From assembly GCA_964347475.1 (NCBI GenBank), contig CAYFYY010000001.1, positions 1 through 64,000 of the forward strand: a stretch of 64,000 bases of DNA, in the 5' to 3' direction. Position numbers and translations under genes: made by a program. The DNA comes from GCA-020356105 sp964347475 (lineage in GTDB: Bacteria; Pseudomonadota; Alphaproteobacteria; UBA8366; JADFVY01). Below the pieces are notes generated by a model. That model ran no database searches and had not been told where the DNA came from. It was given only the letters and a program-made list of their open reading frames with translations. Below, piece after piece: positions 34,999-44,163 of this stretch; the first letter of the stretch is position 1, and every line of letters starts with the position of its first letter.

Positions 34999-35724
34999 AT
35001 GATCGTGCTTTTCTCGGATTTTGGTGTGTCCGGACCCTATGTGGGACAGATGCGGACGCGAATTCTGGACGAGGCCCCCGAAGTTGTCGTCGTCGACCTG
35101 ATGCACGATGCGCCGCGCTGTGACCCCAGGTCGGCCGCTTACCTGCTTGCGGCGCTGGTCACGCACTTGCCTGCCGGATGTGTCTGTGTTGCTGTCGTCG
35201 ACCCGGGGGTCGGGAGCGATCGGCCACCGCTCATTGTCAGGGCGGATGACCGATATTTTGTTGGGCCGGGCAACGGCTTGTTCGAGATCCTTGCGCGACG
35301 GGCGCATGATATGCGGGCCTGGCGGATCGACTGGCGGCCGGAAAACATGGCCGATACGTTTCACGGACGCGATCTGTTCGGCCCGGTTGCCGCGAAGCTG
35401 GCGCGCAACGAGTTTCCGCAGGCAAGCGAAATCGCATGGCAGAGCCTTGCGACGGCATGGCCCGACGATCTGCCGGAAGCGATATATCTGGACAGCTTCG
35501 GGAACGTCATGAGTGGCCTGCGCGCGTCGCCGCTGGGCGACGTGGCACGGGTCGCCGCCGGCGGGCGAGATTTGCAGCGCCGCCGAACGTTCGCCGATGT
35601 CGCGCCCGGTGAGGCTTTCTGGTACCAGAACGCCATCGGCCTCGTTGAAATCGCCGTCAACCGCGGCAGTGCGGCCGACGTGCTGGGGCTGAAGCTGGGC
35701 GATCCGGTGACCCCCGTTCCTTGA
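34999..35724 (+). CDS. SAM hydrolase, adenosine-forming (DUF62 / SAM hydroxide adenosyltransferase)
   Basis: This 241-residue protein has the DUF62 pattern: FSDFG near the N-terminus, AVVDPGVGS, VGPGNGLF, TFHGRDLF and the C-terminal NAIGLVEIAVNRGSA. The family includes fluorinases and chlorinases, but common bacterial members use water to split S-adenosylmethionine into adenosine and methionine. The long loop that marks the fluorinase is absent as far as I can see, so the hydrolase is the better call. It starts a plus-strand run with the aminotransferase and sulfotransferase-like genes. Confidence 0.88.
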   Translation: MIVLFSDFGVSGPYVGQMRTRILDEAPEVVVVDLMHDAPRCDPRSAAYLLAALVTHLPAGCVCVAVVDPGVGSDRPPLIVRADDRYFVGPGNGLFEILARRAHDMRAWRIDWRPENMADTFHGRDLFGPVAAKLARNEFPQASEIAWQSLATAWPDDLPEAIYLDSFGNVMSGLRASPLGDVARVAAGGRDLQRRRTFADVAPGEAFWYQNAIGLVEIAVNRGSAADVLGLKLGDPVTPVP

Positions 35725-35742
35725 CCAAGGGAGATCCGATCC

Positions 35743-36669
35743 ATGGAGCGTGGCGCGCACGCATTCGTCGATGATCCCCGCAACGAGACGGTCCTGGTCT
35801 ATGTGAATGGCGCACTGGTGCCACGGGCCGAAGCGGTGGTCTCGGTCTTCGACAGCGGTTTCCTCATGGGCGACGGCGTATGGGAAGGTATGCGGTTGCA
35901 CAACGGGCGGATTGCCTTTCTGGACCGGCATCTTGCCCGGCTGTACGAGGGAGCGAAGGCGATCGATCTCGACATCGGCATGGACCCGGAGGAAATGTCC
36001 CGGGTATTGCACGACACCGTCGGTGCGAACGGCATGGAATCCGGTGTGCACATTCGCCTGATGGTCACGCGGGGCCTCAAGTCCACGCCATACCAGAGCC
36101 CGAAAGTGAATGTCGGCGGGGCGACGGTGGTCGTCATCGCGGAACACAAGACGGCCGATGAAGCGGTGGCCGCTCGGGGCGTGACATTGTTTACAGTACA
36201 TGTGCGGCGCGGCGCGCCGGACGTCCTCGACCCCAAGCTCAACATGCACTCCAAACTCAATTGCATCACGGCGGCGATTCAGGCCGACAAGGCGGGCGCC
36301 GACGAAGCCCTGATGCTCGACCCGCACGGCTTTGTCGCCACCTGCAACTCGACGAACTTCTTCATCGTCCGGCGCGGCCAGCTGTGGACGTCGACCGGTC
36401 GCTACTGCATGAACGGCATCACCCGGGCAAACGTTCTGGCGCTTGCGAAACAGGACGGCATCCCCGCGGAAGAGCGGGACATTTCGCTAACCGAGGTCTA
36501 CAGTGCCGAAGAGGCTTTCGTGACCGGTACGTTCGGGGGGCTGACGCCGGTGCGGGAAATTGATGGCCGATCCATCGGCGACGACGTGCCCGGCCCGGTC
36601 ACCCGCCGGCTGACCGAATTGTATCGCGAGCTGATCGCGCGCGAATGCCCGCCCCCCCCGCGGGCCTGA
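35743..36669 (+). CDS. Class IV PLP-dependent aminotransferase (branched-chain/D-amino-acid type)
   Basis: This 308-residue protein shows the class IV fold: VYVNGALVP, DSGFLMGDGVWEGMR, the lysine-bearing DPKLNMHSKLN region, EALMLDPHGFVATCNSTNFF and TGTFGGLTPV. PLP binding and transamination are well supported; whether it handles branched-chain amino acids, D-amino acids or aminodeoxychorismate cannot be told. The gene starts 18 bases after the SAM hydrolase and is followed five bases later by a sulfotransferase-like gene. Those two domains are joined in plant branched-chain-aminotransferase-like proteins, which supports a functional pair. Confidence 0.9.
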   Translation: MERGAHAFVDDPRNETVLVYVNGALVPRAEAVVSVFDSGFLMGDGVWEGMRLHNGRIAFLDRHLARLYEGAKAIDLDIGMDPEEMSRVLHDTVGANGMESGVHIRLMVTRGLKSTPYQSPKVNVGGATVVVIAEHKTADEAVAARGVTLFTVHVRRGAPDVLDPKLNMHSKLNCITAAIQADKAGADEALMLDPHGFVATCNSTNFFIVRRGQLWTSTGRYCMNGITRANVLALAKQDGIPAEERDISLTEVYSAEEAFVTGTFGGLTPVREIDGRSIGDDVPGPVTRRLTELYRELIARECPPPPRA

Positions 36670-36674
36670 GGGAC

Positions 36675-37406
36675 ATGGCGACAACGCGGATCGCAATGTG
36701 GTCGGGACCGCGCAATGTCTCGACAGCGCTGCTGCGCTCATGGGGCAACCGGCCGGATACCGCGGTCTGGGACGAGCCGCTGTACGCGCATTACCTGACG
36801 CAGCGCACGCCGGACCACCCCGGGATCGAAGAGGTCATCGCCAGCCACGAGACGGACTGGCGCCGGGTGGTCGCCAGCATGCTGGGGCCCGTTCCGGGCG
36901 GCCGCGCCATCTTCTACCAGAAGCACATGGCGCATCACATGCTGCCCCATATCGACGACAGCTGGCTGGCCAGGCTGGACAATGCCTTCCTCATCCGCGA
37001 TCCGGCAGAGGTCCTGCTGTCGATGTCCAAGACGATGCAGACCGTCACCTTGCAGGATACGGGTTTTCCCGATCAAATCCGCCTGTTCGAACGGGTGCGG
37101 GATCTTACCGGCACGATCCCGCCGGTGATCGACGCGCGAGACATCGGCACCGATGCAGAGGGAACGTTACGGGTGCTGTGCGCGGTGCTGTCTGTACCGT
37201 TCGACTCGGCCATGCTGTCATGGCCACCGGGCCCGCGGCCGACCGACGGTGTGTGGGGCAAATACTGGTATGCCGGCGTCAACGCGTCCACCGGCTTCCG
37301 GCCGTGGAAGGCCCGTGCCGAAGCGCTGCCGGAGCGCGTCAGACCGCTTCTCGACGAACTGGTGGGACTTTATGACGCGCTGGGTCGGCACCGGCTGCGC
37401 CCCTGA
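36675..37406 (+). CDS. Sulfotransferase-like protein
   Basis: Starting at ATG 36675, this 243-residue protein begins MATTRIAMWSGPRNVSTALL, where SGPRNVST occupies the place of the PAPS 5'-phosphosulfate loop of sulfotransferases. A second conserved piece, FLIRDPAEVLLSM, matches the 3'-phosphate-binding region. The family is related to P-loop sulfotransferases but its reaction is not settled. The close spacing to the aminotransferase and the plant fusion of both domains suggest a joint pathway for a sulfonated or amino-acid-derived metabolite. Confidence 0.82.
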   Translation: MATTRIAMWSGPRNVSTALLRSWGNRPDTAVWDEPLYAHYLTQRTPDHPGIEEVIASHETDWRRVVASMLGPVPGGRAIFYQKHMAHHMLPHIDDSWLARLDNAFLIRDPAEVLLSMSKTMQTVTLQDTGFPDQIRLFERVRDLTGTIPPVIDARDIGTDAEGTLRVLCAVLSVPFDSAMLSWPPGPRPTDGVWGKYWYAGVNASTGFRPWKARAEALPERVRPLLDELVGLYDALGRHRLRP

Positions 37407-37415
37407 CCAATCGGG

Positions 37416-38549
37416 TCAGCTGCGTCCTTCCAGGTCCATCTTCAGGCCGATCAGGTGCAGCAGGTCTTTCAACGTGACCAGGCCGATCAACCGGCCTTTT
37501 TCGACCACCATCAGCCGGCTGTTGCCGGTCCGTCGCATGATATTCAGGGCATCGACGGCGTCGCGCTCCGCTTCCACGGTGTTCTCGTCCGAGGCCGGCG
37601 ACATGATTTCGAAGACCCGTGCGACCTCCCACTTGTCGCGCGGAACCTGCTTGATCTGCGCGATCCCGACACATCCGAGCAGTTCCGACTCGTCGACCAC
37701 CGGAAACAACTCGTGGTAATGCACGTAAACGTAGTCGCTGACCAGCCTTTGTACCGTGATATCAGGCGGCACGGTCACGGGATCGCGGACCATGAAGCGG
37801 CGAACGGGCTCGCCCCCGAATACGCGTCGTGTCTGGAGCTGCATGTAGGAGCTGGAGGCGGCAGCCCGCAGAAACATCCCGATCAGCGCATACCAGATCC
37901 CGCCGATCAAATTGCCGGCAATGAAATTCATCAGCCCCAGCCCGATCAGCACGAACCCGAAAACAGATCCGGCATTGGCCGACATTCGGGTTGCCCATTG
38001 CAGATTGCCGGTCCAGTGCCACAGGGCCGCGCGCAACATGCGCCCACCGTCGAGCGGGAATGCCGGCACCAGATTGAAGATCGCCAGCATCGTGTTGACG
38101 AAGGCAAGCCAGTCGACAACGCCTTCCACCGGCAGCGGAATGCCGAGCCCGGCGCCGCCCAACCCGGCGACGTAGAACGACAGCGCGAGCACGCCACTGG
38201 CAATGGGTCCGGCAACGGCCATCAGGAATTCCGCCTGCGCGGTCGGCGGCTCGTCCTCCATTTCGGCAACGCCGCCGAATATGAAAAGGGTTATTCCGCG
38301 GATCGGCATGCCGTACCGGCGTGCGACAATGGAATGGCTGAGTTCGTGGAAGATAATCGAGCCGAACAGACCGACTGCCCCCGCCACGCCCATCCACAAA
38401 TATTGCGCCGGCAAGAGGTCGCGATAGTTTTCGGGGAAGTAGCCTCCCGCAAGCGACCATGTCACGAGCACGGCCAGGATCAGCCAGCTGGCATCGATCT
38501 TCACTTCGAAGCCGAGAATTTCGAACAGCCTGACGCCGCGCCCGAACAT
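37416..38549 (-). CDS. Site-2 protease-like M50 metalloprotease with CBS pair
   Basis: The ATG at 38549 is preceded by AGAGG. The 377-residue protein has about six membrane helices, the zinc motif HELSH at residues 68-72, a second metal ligand in FPLDGGR and, from about residue 245, two CBS domains (VRRFMVRDPVTVPPD and VFEIMSPASDENTV). This matches the CBS-bearing branch of intramembrane proteases, in which the CBS pair may sense adenine nucleotides. Substrates are unknown. A small membrane-protein gene lies 34 bases upstream and may be co-transcribed. Confidence 0.9.
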   Translation of the reverse strand: MFGRGVRLFEILGFEVKIDASWLILAVLVTWSLAGGYFPENYRDLLPAQYLWMGVAGAVGLFGSIIFHELSHSIVARRYGMPIRGITLFIFGGVAEMEDEPPTAQAEFLMAVAGPIASGVLALSFYVAGLGGAGLGIPLPVEGVVDWLAFVNTMLAIFNLVPAFPLDGGRMLRAALWHWTGNLQWATRMSANAGSVFGFVLIGLGLMNFIAGNLIGGIWYALIGMFLRAAASSSYMQLQTRRVFGGEPVRRFMVRDPVTVPPDITVQRLVSDYVYVHYHELFPVVDESELLGCVGIAQIKQVPRDKWEVARVFEIMSPASDENTVEAERDAVDALNIMRRTGNSRLMVVEKGRLIGLVTLKDLLHLIGLKMDLEGRS

Positions 38550-38583
38550 TACGTGCCTCTTGACGGGGTCCCGGGATATGCCA

Positions 38584-38883
38584 CTACCCCTCATCCCCGC
38601 GCTGGCCGGACGGCATGCCGCTCCGGCGGGTGGTGTCGCGACGCAACCATGACCGCAGCCGGCGGCGCAGCGGCGGAACATCGAGTGCGATCAGCGCAAT
38701 GCCGAGTGGAATCATCCATAAGCCCAAGACCGGCAAGAACCAAAGCGCACCGCCGACCAGCAGTGCGAGTCCGACGACGGCACGCAACCCGAAGGGAAGT
38801 CTCGACCGCCCCCAGGTGAACGCCCGCCGGAGCTTGCGCTGAAGGCTGTTCTTCCATTCTTCGGTAGGCGTCAATCGTATCAC
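38584..38883 (-). CDS. Small membrane protein, PGPGW-like
   Basis: This roughly 99-residue protein has a basic N-terminal segment, two membrane helices close together (about residues 37-52 and 55-68, with LPVLGLWMIPLG) and an arginine-rich C-terminus. The central part recalls the PGPGW family of small putative membrane proteins, though PGPGW itself reads LPVLG here. The start is GTG 38883 or the adjacent TTG 38886. The arginine tail probably lies in the cytoplasm. Function unknown. Confidence 0.6.
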   Translation of the reverse strand: MIRLTPTEEWKNSLQRKLRRAFTWGRSRLPFGLRAVVGLALLVGGALWFLPVLGLWMIPLGIALIALDVPPLRRRLRSWLRRDTTRRSGMPSGQRGDEG

Positions 38884-38977
38884 CAAATTGATAACGTTTG
38901 CATTTCCTGACCTCAGCGGCCGGCTTCATCGATGAATGTGGGCATCCAATCAGTCCGGCGCAACGCGGCGCGAGTCT

Positions 38978-39895
38978 CTACACCACCCCCATCGGCGGCG
39001 GCCGTCGGCGCATGCCGCTCAGCGCCTGCCCGGCGATCGAGACCAGCAGTATGCCACCGCCCGCCAAGGTGGCCGGATGCGGTATCTCGGCGAAGACGAG
39101 CCAGACCCACACCGGACCCAATACCACCTCGGTCAGCGACAACAGCGCGAGTTCGGCGGCCGGGACCGATCGTGAGCCGATCGTGAATACGATGAGGCTT
39201 GTGCCGATGGCGAACGCCCCATAGGACACGCACAGCAGCAGATCGTTTCCGCTCACCGCGAATCCATCGCCAGTCGCGAGGAGCACGAGCCCTGCGACAC
39301 TTGCCCCGAACAGCCCGGCAATGCATGTGGCCGGCATCATATCCGCGCTGCGGCCGCGGCGCAGCGCGATCGCGAATCCAGCAAAGCCGGTCGCGGCCCC
39401 GAGCCCCATCAGATTGCCGAATAGATCTCCCGAAACCAGCCCGTCGCCCAACATCAGCGCGACTCCGATCACCGCACCGATCATCGCGACCCAGGTGGCG
39501 CGGCGTACGCGCTCGGCGAGGATGATGCGGCCCAACACTGCGGCGATGAAGGGGCCGGCACTCAACATGAACAGCGTATTGGCGACCGTCGTGTGCAGAA
39601 TCGAGAACACGAAAAAGGTGAACCCGGTGGCCAGGCACATGCCGGCAACCGCCGCCATCGCGCCCGCGGCGCGAAATGCCGAGGCAATCCTCCCGTTGCT
39701 GCGCAGCGCGATGTACAGCAACAGCGCGGCCGCGATCCCGAGCGACCGCCAGAACAGGATCTGCCATTCCCCCGCGCTTTCGATGGAGCGAATGAACAGA
39801 CCGCCCAGGCTCATCCCCATTCCGGCGACGAGAACCAGAACCCGGCCACGCAGCAGGGCCGGGGTGTCGGCCGCGATTGCGCCAGCGTCACTCAC
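38978..39895 (-). CDS. DMT-superfamily (EamA) transporter
   Basis: This 305-residue protein has ten predicted membrane helices in two EamA halves, with GEWQILFWRS in the first half and ALLSLTEVVLGPVW and WLVFAEIP in the second, as in RhaT/YdcZ-type metabolite exporters. Substrate unknown; many family members export amino acids or other small metabolites. It follows the YeeE/YedE gene on the same strand with a 69-base gap. Confidence 0.88.
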   Translation of the reverse strand: MSDAGAIAADTPALLRGRVLVLVAGMGMSLGGLFIRSIESAGEWQILFWRSLGIAAALLLYIALRSNGRIASAFRAAGAMAAVAGMCLATGFTFFVFSILHTTVANTLFMLSAGPFIAAVLGRIILAERVRRATWVAMIGAVIGVALMLGDGLVSGDLFGNLMGLGAATGFAGFAIALRRGRSADMMPATCIAGLFGASVAGLVLLATGDGFAVSGNDLLLCVSYGAFAIGTSLIVFTIGSRSVPAAELALLSLTEVVLGPVWVWLVFAEIPHPATLAGGGILLVSIAGQALSGMRRRPPPMGVV

Positions 39896-39964
39896 CCGTC
39901 GCCAGGCCCCCCTTCCTTCCGGTGGTGAGGGTGCAATACCGGCGCGAACGGACCGGATGTCGCG

Positions 39965-41065
39965 CTAACCCCGCGAGAACATCCCGGTCAGGGCGCCCCC
40001 GAAGCTCCCTTCCTCCAAATATTTCACACCATAGACTCCGCCGGCGATGATTGACAGCAATGCGATCACGGAGCCGATGGCCAGCGTCGATACGCCCGTA
40101 ACGCCCTGCCCGATGGTGCAGCCCATCGCCAGGATCCCACCTGTCCCCATCAGGGCAGCGCCACACAGATGGCGAATCATATCGTTGGAATCGCTGAAGC
40201 TTTCGATACGAAACGTGCCCGTCGCGATCGCCATGACGAAGGACCCCGCGATCACGCCGCCGACAACGGCAATTCCGAAATTGACGGTCGCCCCGGTGAA
40301 CGTCATCAGATAGACGAGGCTCTCGCCAGTGGGATTGACGAATGTGAAGGAGGCCAGCTGGGTCGGCTCGAAATCATCGTACCCGATCACGCCTGTCGTA
40401 TACCACCCCGCCGGGATCAGCAGGCCGATGATGAGGCCGGCGGCGACATCCCGACGCGACGCGCGGAACCTCGAATCCTTGAAGCAGAACGCCAGCAGGA
40501 AACCCGCCATGATCACCGTGACGACCCAGCGGACAACCTCGACAGATGCGCCGGCCAGGCCCGCCATCACCTCCGGCATGCCTTGCGAGTCGAATGACCC
40601 GGACAGGTCGATATTGGTTGCGGTTTCCAGTTCAACGCGGGCAAGACCGATGATGCCCCGCAGCGTCATATACGCGAATATGCCGAGCACCACCGCGACG
40701 ACAAGGGATTTGAGGTTGCCCGCTCCCAGGCGAACGAGCGTCTTGTTGCCGCAACCGCCACCGAGAGTCATGCCGAAACCGAACATCAAGCCACCGAGGA
40801 TCGCGCCGAGCCACCCCAGATTCGTCGTCAGATAGATCGATTCGCCGAGGTCGATCACCTCGAAGGCATGCAGACCCTGACTCATCAGCATGGCGACGGC
40901 GATCGCCAGCATCCACGCACGGAACCTGTTCCAGTTCCCCATCAGGAGCATGTCGGATATGGCGCCCATAGTGCAGAAATTCGTGCGCTGCGCCGTTGCG
41001 CCAAAGATTCCGCCCAGCGCGAAACCCAGCAGTGCGACGATGGTGCCGACGGATATTTCTTCCAT
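39965..41065 (-). CDS. YeeE/YedE family sulfur-compound permease
   Basis: I chose ATG 41065 because GAGG is eight bases upstream; ATG 41071 would sit two bases after it. The 366-residue protein has about nine membrane helices and three cysteine motifs typical of the family: TNFCTMGA, GGGCGNKT and MGCTIGQGV. In the thiosulfate transporter TsuA these cysteines carry thiosulfate through the membrane. Uptake of thiosulfate or a related sulfur species is therefore the best inference. No TusA-like partner gene is adjacent. Confidence 0.9.
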   Translation of the reverse strand: MEEISVGTIVALLGFALGGIFGATAQRTNFCTMGAISDMLLMGNWNRFRAWMLAIAVAMLMSQGLHAFEVIDLGESIYLTTNLGWLGAILGGLMFGFGMTLGGGCGNKTLVRLGAGNLKSLVVAVVLGIFAYMTLRGIIGLARVELETATNIDLSGSFDSQGMPEVMAGLAGASVEVVRWVVTVIMAGFLLAFCFKDSRFRASRRDVAAGLIIGLLIPAGWYTTGVIGYDDFEPTQLASFTFVNPTGESLVYLMTFTGATVNFGIAVVGGVIAGSFVMAIATGTFRIESFSDSNDMIRHLCGAALMGTGGILAMGCTIGQGVTGVSTLAIGSVIALLSIIAGGVYGVKYLEEGSFGGALTGMFSRG

Positions 41066-41328
41066 TGGCATTTCCTCACTTTCGGACCTTACACTTCAGC
41101 CCGCCGCTTCCCTCTCGGGGGCGACGGGCCGCGGATTGCTTCCGTCTTGTCAGTTACGAAAAATCTAATATGTAATCTGCCACCGCCGGGTGCCACGATG
41201 CAAGCCCGTATCGCGCCGTCGTGTGGCGTTCCCGGTTCGGTCTCGAATGCCGCGCAAAGTGCGGGCAGGAGCATTAAGGAAGTGGTTAAGATTCGCGGAT
41301 AGTCTGAAAGGGTCTGGAAACAAGAACC

Positions 41329-43464
41329 ATGACCGGGCCCGACACGAATCAGCAGTACGACCAGTGGGTCGATCGCTGCCGGCAGCAGCTTGAACGAGGT
41401 GCCGCCGGCAATGCGCTTGCCGCGTGGATGCAGTCGGAGGGGGTGAGCGCGGACATGGCCGCCGCCATCCTCGAAGCGGCACGGGGCGGGGCTACCTTGG
41501 CGGCGGATGCGCGGGATGACGGAGACGCCGAAGCCGCGCCGCCACAAGCCACGCCCGCGCAACCAGCAACGGACCCCGCGGCCACCACCGCGGCCATCGC
41601 GAGTGATGCGGCCCAACCCGGCGCAGGCGAGTCCACCGATCACCCTGGGCCTCCCGCGCCGAACAAACAGGCACCGCCCCCCGCCCGCACTGCAACGACG
41701 TTTGCCAGGGCCTTCGGCAGGCCGGACGCAGCGGGCAGCCACGATCCTGGACCCCCGTCGGAAGACATCGCGGAACAGCAATCCGAGCCGGCGGATTCGG
41801 CGCCACCAGCCGGCACGGAGGTGAGCCCGATCGCACCGCAGGCGCCTGTGCAACCTGCGCCGTCGACGCCACCGACGACGACTGGCGCAGGCGCAACCCC
41901 CGTCGCGTCCGAGCCCGCGGATCAAGTGCCACCATCGCAGACCGGACCGATGATTTCGGCGGATGGTCCCCCGGGTCAGGACGTGCCGGCCGAAGAGGTC
42001 ACAGACGGCCTTGGCGGAACGTCCACTCCCGAGTCGGCAGACGAGCCCGTCGGTGAGGCGGTTCAAGTCCCTGAAAGCCGGACTGCCGGGTCGGCCCTGC
42101 CATCGAACCTGTTCGGCACGCCGCGACCGCCGATCACATTCGCCGATGCGCCGGCGCCGGGGACGCAGCGTGACGGCGAACAATTGGCGGCACCGCATGC
42201 ACACACAGGCCAGCCGGGCGGGGACGCGGAGGAACAAGCCGAGTTGCATGAAGAGGCAGAAGCGTCGCACGACGAGGGCGTCGGGAGCGAGTCGAGTCGC
42301 CAGCCCGGTTCCGAGACGACGGCGCCGGAGCCGGACCCGGGCGATGCTACCGAACTTGGGGCGGATGACGCACTGGTGCCCGAGGCGGCCGATCACCGTC
42401 ATGCGGACACTGGCGAGCCCGACCCGTGGCGGCGGGACGATGTTGGATTACTGGCGGAGCATCCTGTTCCGCCGGCCGATCCCGTCGACGCGCAGATCGC
42501 CGAACACGAGGCCACAGAACCCGTTGATGCCGCCCAAGACACTGACGAACTGCCGACAATGGCGGAACAACCAGCCGTGGCGCAGGCGCCCGATTCGTCC
42601 CTGGACGAGGCGGGCGTCGACGACGGCATGTCCGAGGCAGCTGCCCCCGACGAGCCTGTGCGGTTCGACGACTCCCTGGAGGAAGCGGCGTCACGAATGG
42701 GTGCGGACCTGCGTCGCAGCGCTCCGGCCGCCCCGTCGGAATCCTACGAGGACTTCATAAAGGCAGAGCAAGAGCGCACGCCGCGACCGGCAGAAATCGC
42801 CGGTGCCGAAAGCTCTGCCGATGGTTGCGATGAATCCAGCGCCGAGCTGGAGCGGAGCCCCGCCAAGCCCCGCCAGACATCGGCGAAAGAACGCAAATTC
42901 GGCCGGCGCAGCGCCAAGATCGCGACGGCCGAGACAGCGGACGGCGGCAATGAGACGATGCCGGCGGAGGGCAGTCGGGACGGTGACGGGGCAGAGCCGG
43001 CGACCCCCGCTTCTTCGGGTGAACTCGGCGGCGAACTGGCGCGGGCAATTCGCGAGGCCGCGCAGGACAGCGCCGAGGAGCCCGAAGCCCCGCCACTGCC
43101 GGCTGAGCCAAAGACCGAGGAGCAACTTGCGGCGGCAGCGAAACAGCTGGGGATCAGCTTCCGGGACGATCCAGAGCGCCCCCGCTCCGGCGACGTCGAC
43201 GAGGACGAAGACGATACGACCCGCGCCGCACGCGAGATGGGCATCAGTTTCCGGGACGACCCGGCCGTCACGCGCGAACCGGATCCTGAAGACGAAAGCA
43301 CGAAGGCGGCGCGGGAACTCGGGATCAGCTTTCGCGACGCCGCAGAGGTGAAGCGTGAGCAAAAGAGCATGTTGCGGCGGTACTGGCCGATCGTTCTCCT
43401 CATGGTACTCGCCGCGATCGCCATGCCGATTGCCGCCACGCTGCTGCTGTTCTCCGGCGATTAG
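41329..43464 (+). CDS. Large acidic, disordered tail-anchored protein with three short C-terminal repeats
   Basis: I do not recognise this 711-residue protein. Residues 10-55 form a probable helical domain (QWVDRCRQQLERG, AAILEAARGG). Residues 60-590 are rich in Ala, Pro, Glu, Asp, Thr and Ser with long low-complexity tracts and are probably disordered. Near residues 605-665 three copies of AAxxLGISFRD(D/A) follow at spacings of 30 and 27 residues, and a weaker related piece, AASRMGADLRRS, lies earlier near residue 460. A single membrane helix (residues 689-708) ends the protein, so it should be tail-anchored with the bulk in the cytoplasm. Codon usage and GC match the neighbourhood, so it is a real gene. 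Confidence 0.75.
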   Translation: MTGPDTNQQYDQWVDRCRQQLERGAAGNALAAWMQSEGVSADMAAAILEAARGGATLAADARDDGDAEAAPPQATPAQPATDPAATTAAIASDAAQPGAGESTDHPGPPAPNKQAPPPARTATTFARAFGRPDAAGSHDPGPPSEDIAEQQSEPADSAPPAGTEVSPIAPQAPVQPAPSTPPTTTGAGATPVASEPADQVPPSQTGPMISADGPPGQDVPAEEVTDGLGGTSTPESADEPVGEAVQVPESRTAGSALPSNLFGTPRPPITFADAPAPGTQRDGEQLAAPHAHTGQPGGDAEEQAELHEEAEASHDEGVGSESSRQPGSETTAPEPDPGDATELGADDALVPEAADHRHADTGEPDPWRRDDVGLLAEHPVPPADPVDAQIAEHEATEPVDAAQDTDELPTMAEQPAVAQAPDSSLDEAGVDDGMSEAAAPDEPVRFDDSLEEAASRMGADLRRSAPAAPSESYEDFIKAEQERTPRPAEIAGAESSADGCDESSAELERSPAKPRQTSAKERKFGRRSAKIATAETADGGNETMPAEGSRDGDGAEPATPASSGELGGELARAIREAAQDSAEEPEAPPLPAEPKTEEQLAAAAKQLGISFRDDPERPRSGDVDEDEDDTTRAAREMGISFRDDPAVTREPDPEDESTKAARELGISFRDAAEVKREQKSMLRRYWPIVLLMVLAAIAMPIAATLLLFSGD

Positions 43465-43560
43465 AAGCCGGCCCCGGCGAGGCGTCCCCGGCAGCATTAA
43501 CCGGATCGCAACCCAAAGGTCGTATGCTGGGAATGGGGCTAGCTTGTGGTGGAGACCACC

Positions 43561-44016
43561 ATGCGTGTGGAAATAGGCGTATTCTTCGCGGATTCGCCCC
43601 TGACGGACATGGAAGCATTGCAGCGGTATCGGGCCCACGGCGGCGAGCCCAACGTAACTTGTGCGGACAGGCGGGCACCCTGCCTGGATGCCTTCCTGAA
43701 CGAGCTGACGGATCGATATCCCCGCCTCGACTCGCTGCTGACGGAAGACAGGGCCAAATCCCCCTGGACGGGCGATTTCGACGTCCGCCCGGATCAGGCG
43801 TTGATCGCACTGGGCGGCAGCGAATGCGCCAATGCGGTCGAGCTCGTCCTCGAGCTGGCGGAAAAGCACGGCCTCGTATGCTTTGACCCGAAAACCCGGT
43901 CGATCCTCACGGCGCCGCCCGGCATCCATGTCGAACGGCAGGCGGACACCGCGATCTGGCCATTGACGCTCGCGACCCTCTCGCTTGCGCTTGTCAGTGT
44001 CCTGTGGCTGCATTGA
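43561..44016 (+). CDS. Small protein with C-terminal membrane helix, unknown family
   Basis: The ATG at 43561 has GGAGA six bases upstream. The 151-residue protein has a soluble part with PCLDAFLNELTDRYP, SPWTGDFDV and AEKHGLVCFDPKTRS, and one hydrophobic helix at the C-terminus (WPLTLATLSLALVSVLWL). The soluble motifs recall a widespread group of uncharacterised bacterial proteins that end in RHGLV-FDP; I cannot name the family. The gene lies 96 bases after the acidic tail-anchored gene, and both products are tail-anchored, which may be more than chance. Confidence 0.65.
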   Translation: MRVEIGVFFADSPLTDMEALQRYRAHGGEPNVTCADRRAPCLDAFLNELTDRYPRLDSLLTEDRAKSPWTGDFDVRPDQALIALGGSECANAVELVLELAEKHGLVCFDPKTRSILTAPPGIHVERQADTAIWPLTLATLSLALVSVLWLH

Positions 44017-44163
44017 GGTCCTGAGGTCAACGCAGCGGGGCGTCGGCGGAAGGCAGCCACGGCTTGAATCCGTTTGAGTGAGGCTTCGGGGCGGCGGATG
44101 GCATGGCCCGCTTTCGACGTGCCGGCCGACAGACTCCGGCAAACCCGATCCGCGAGGACCGAA

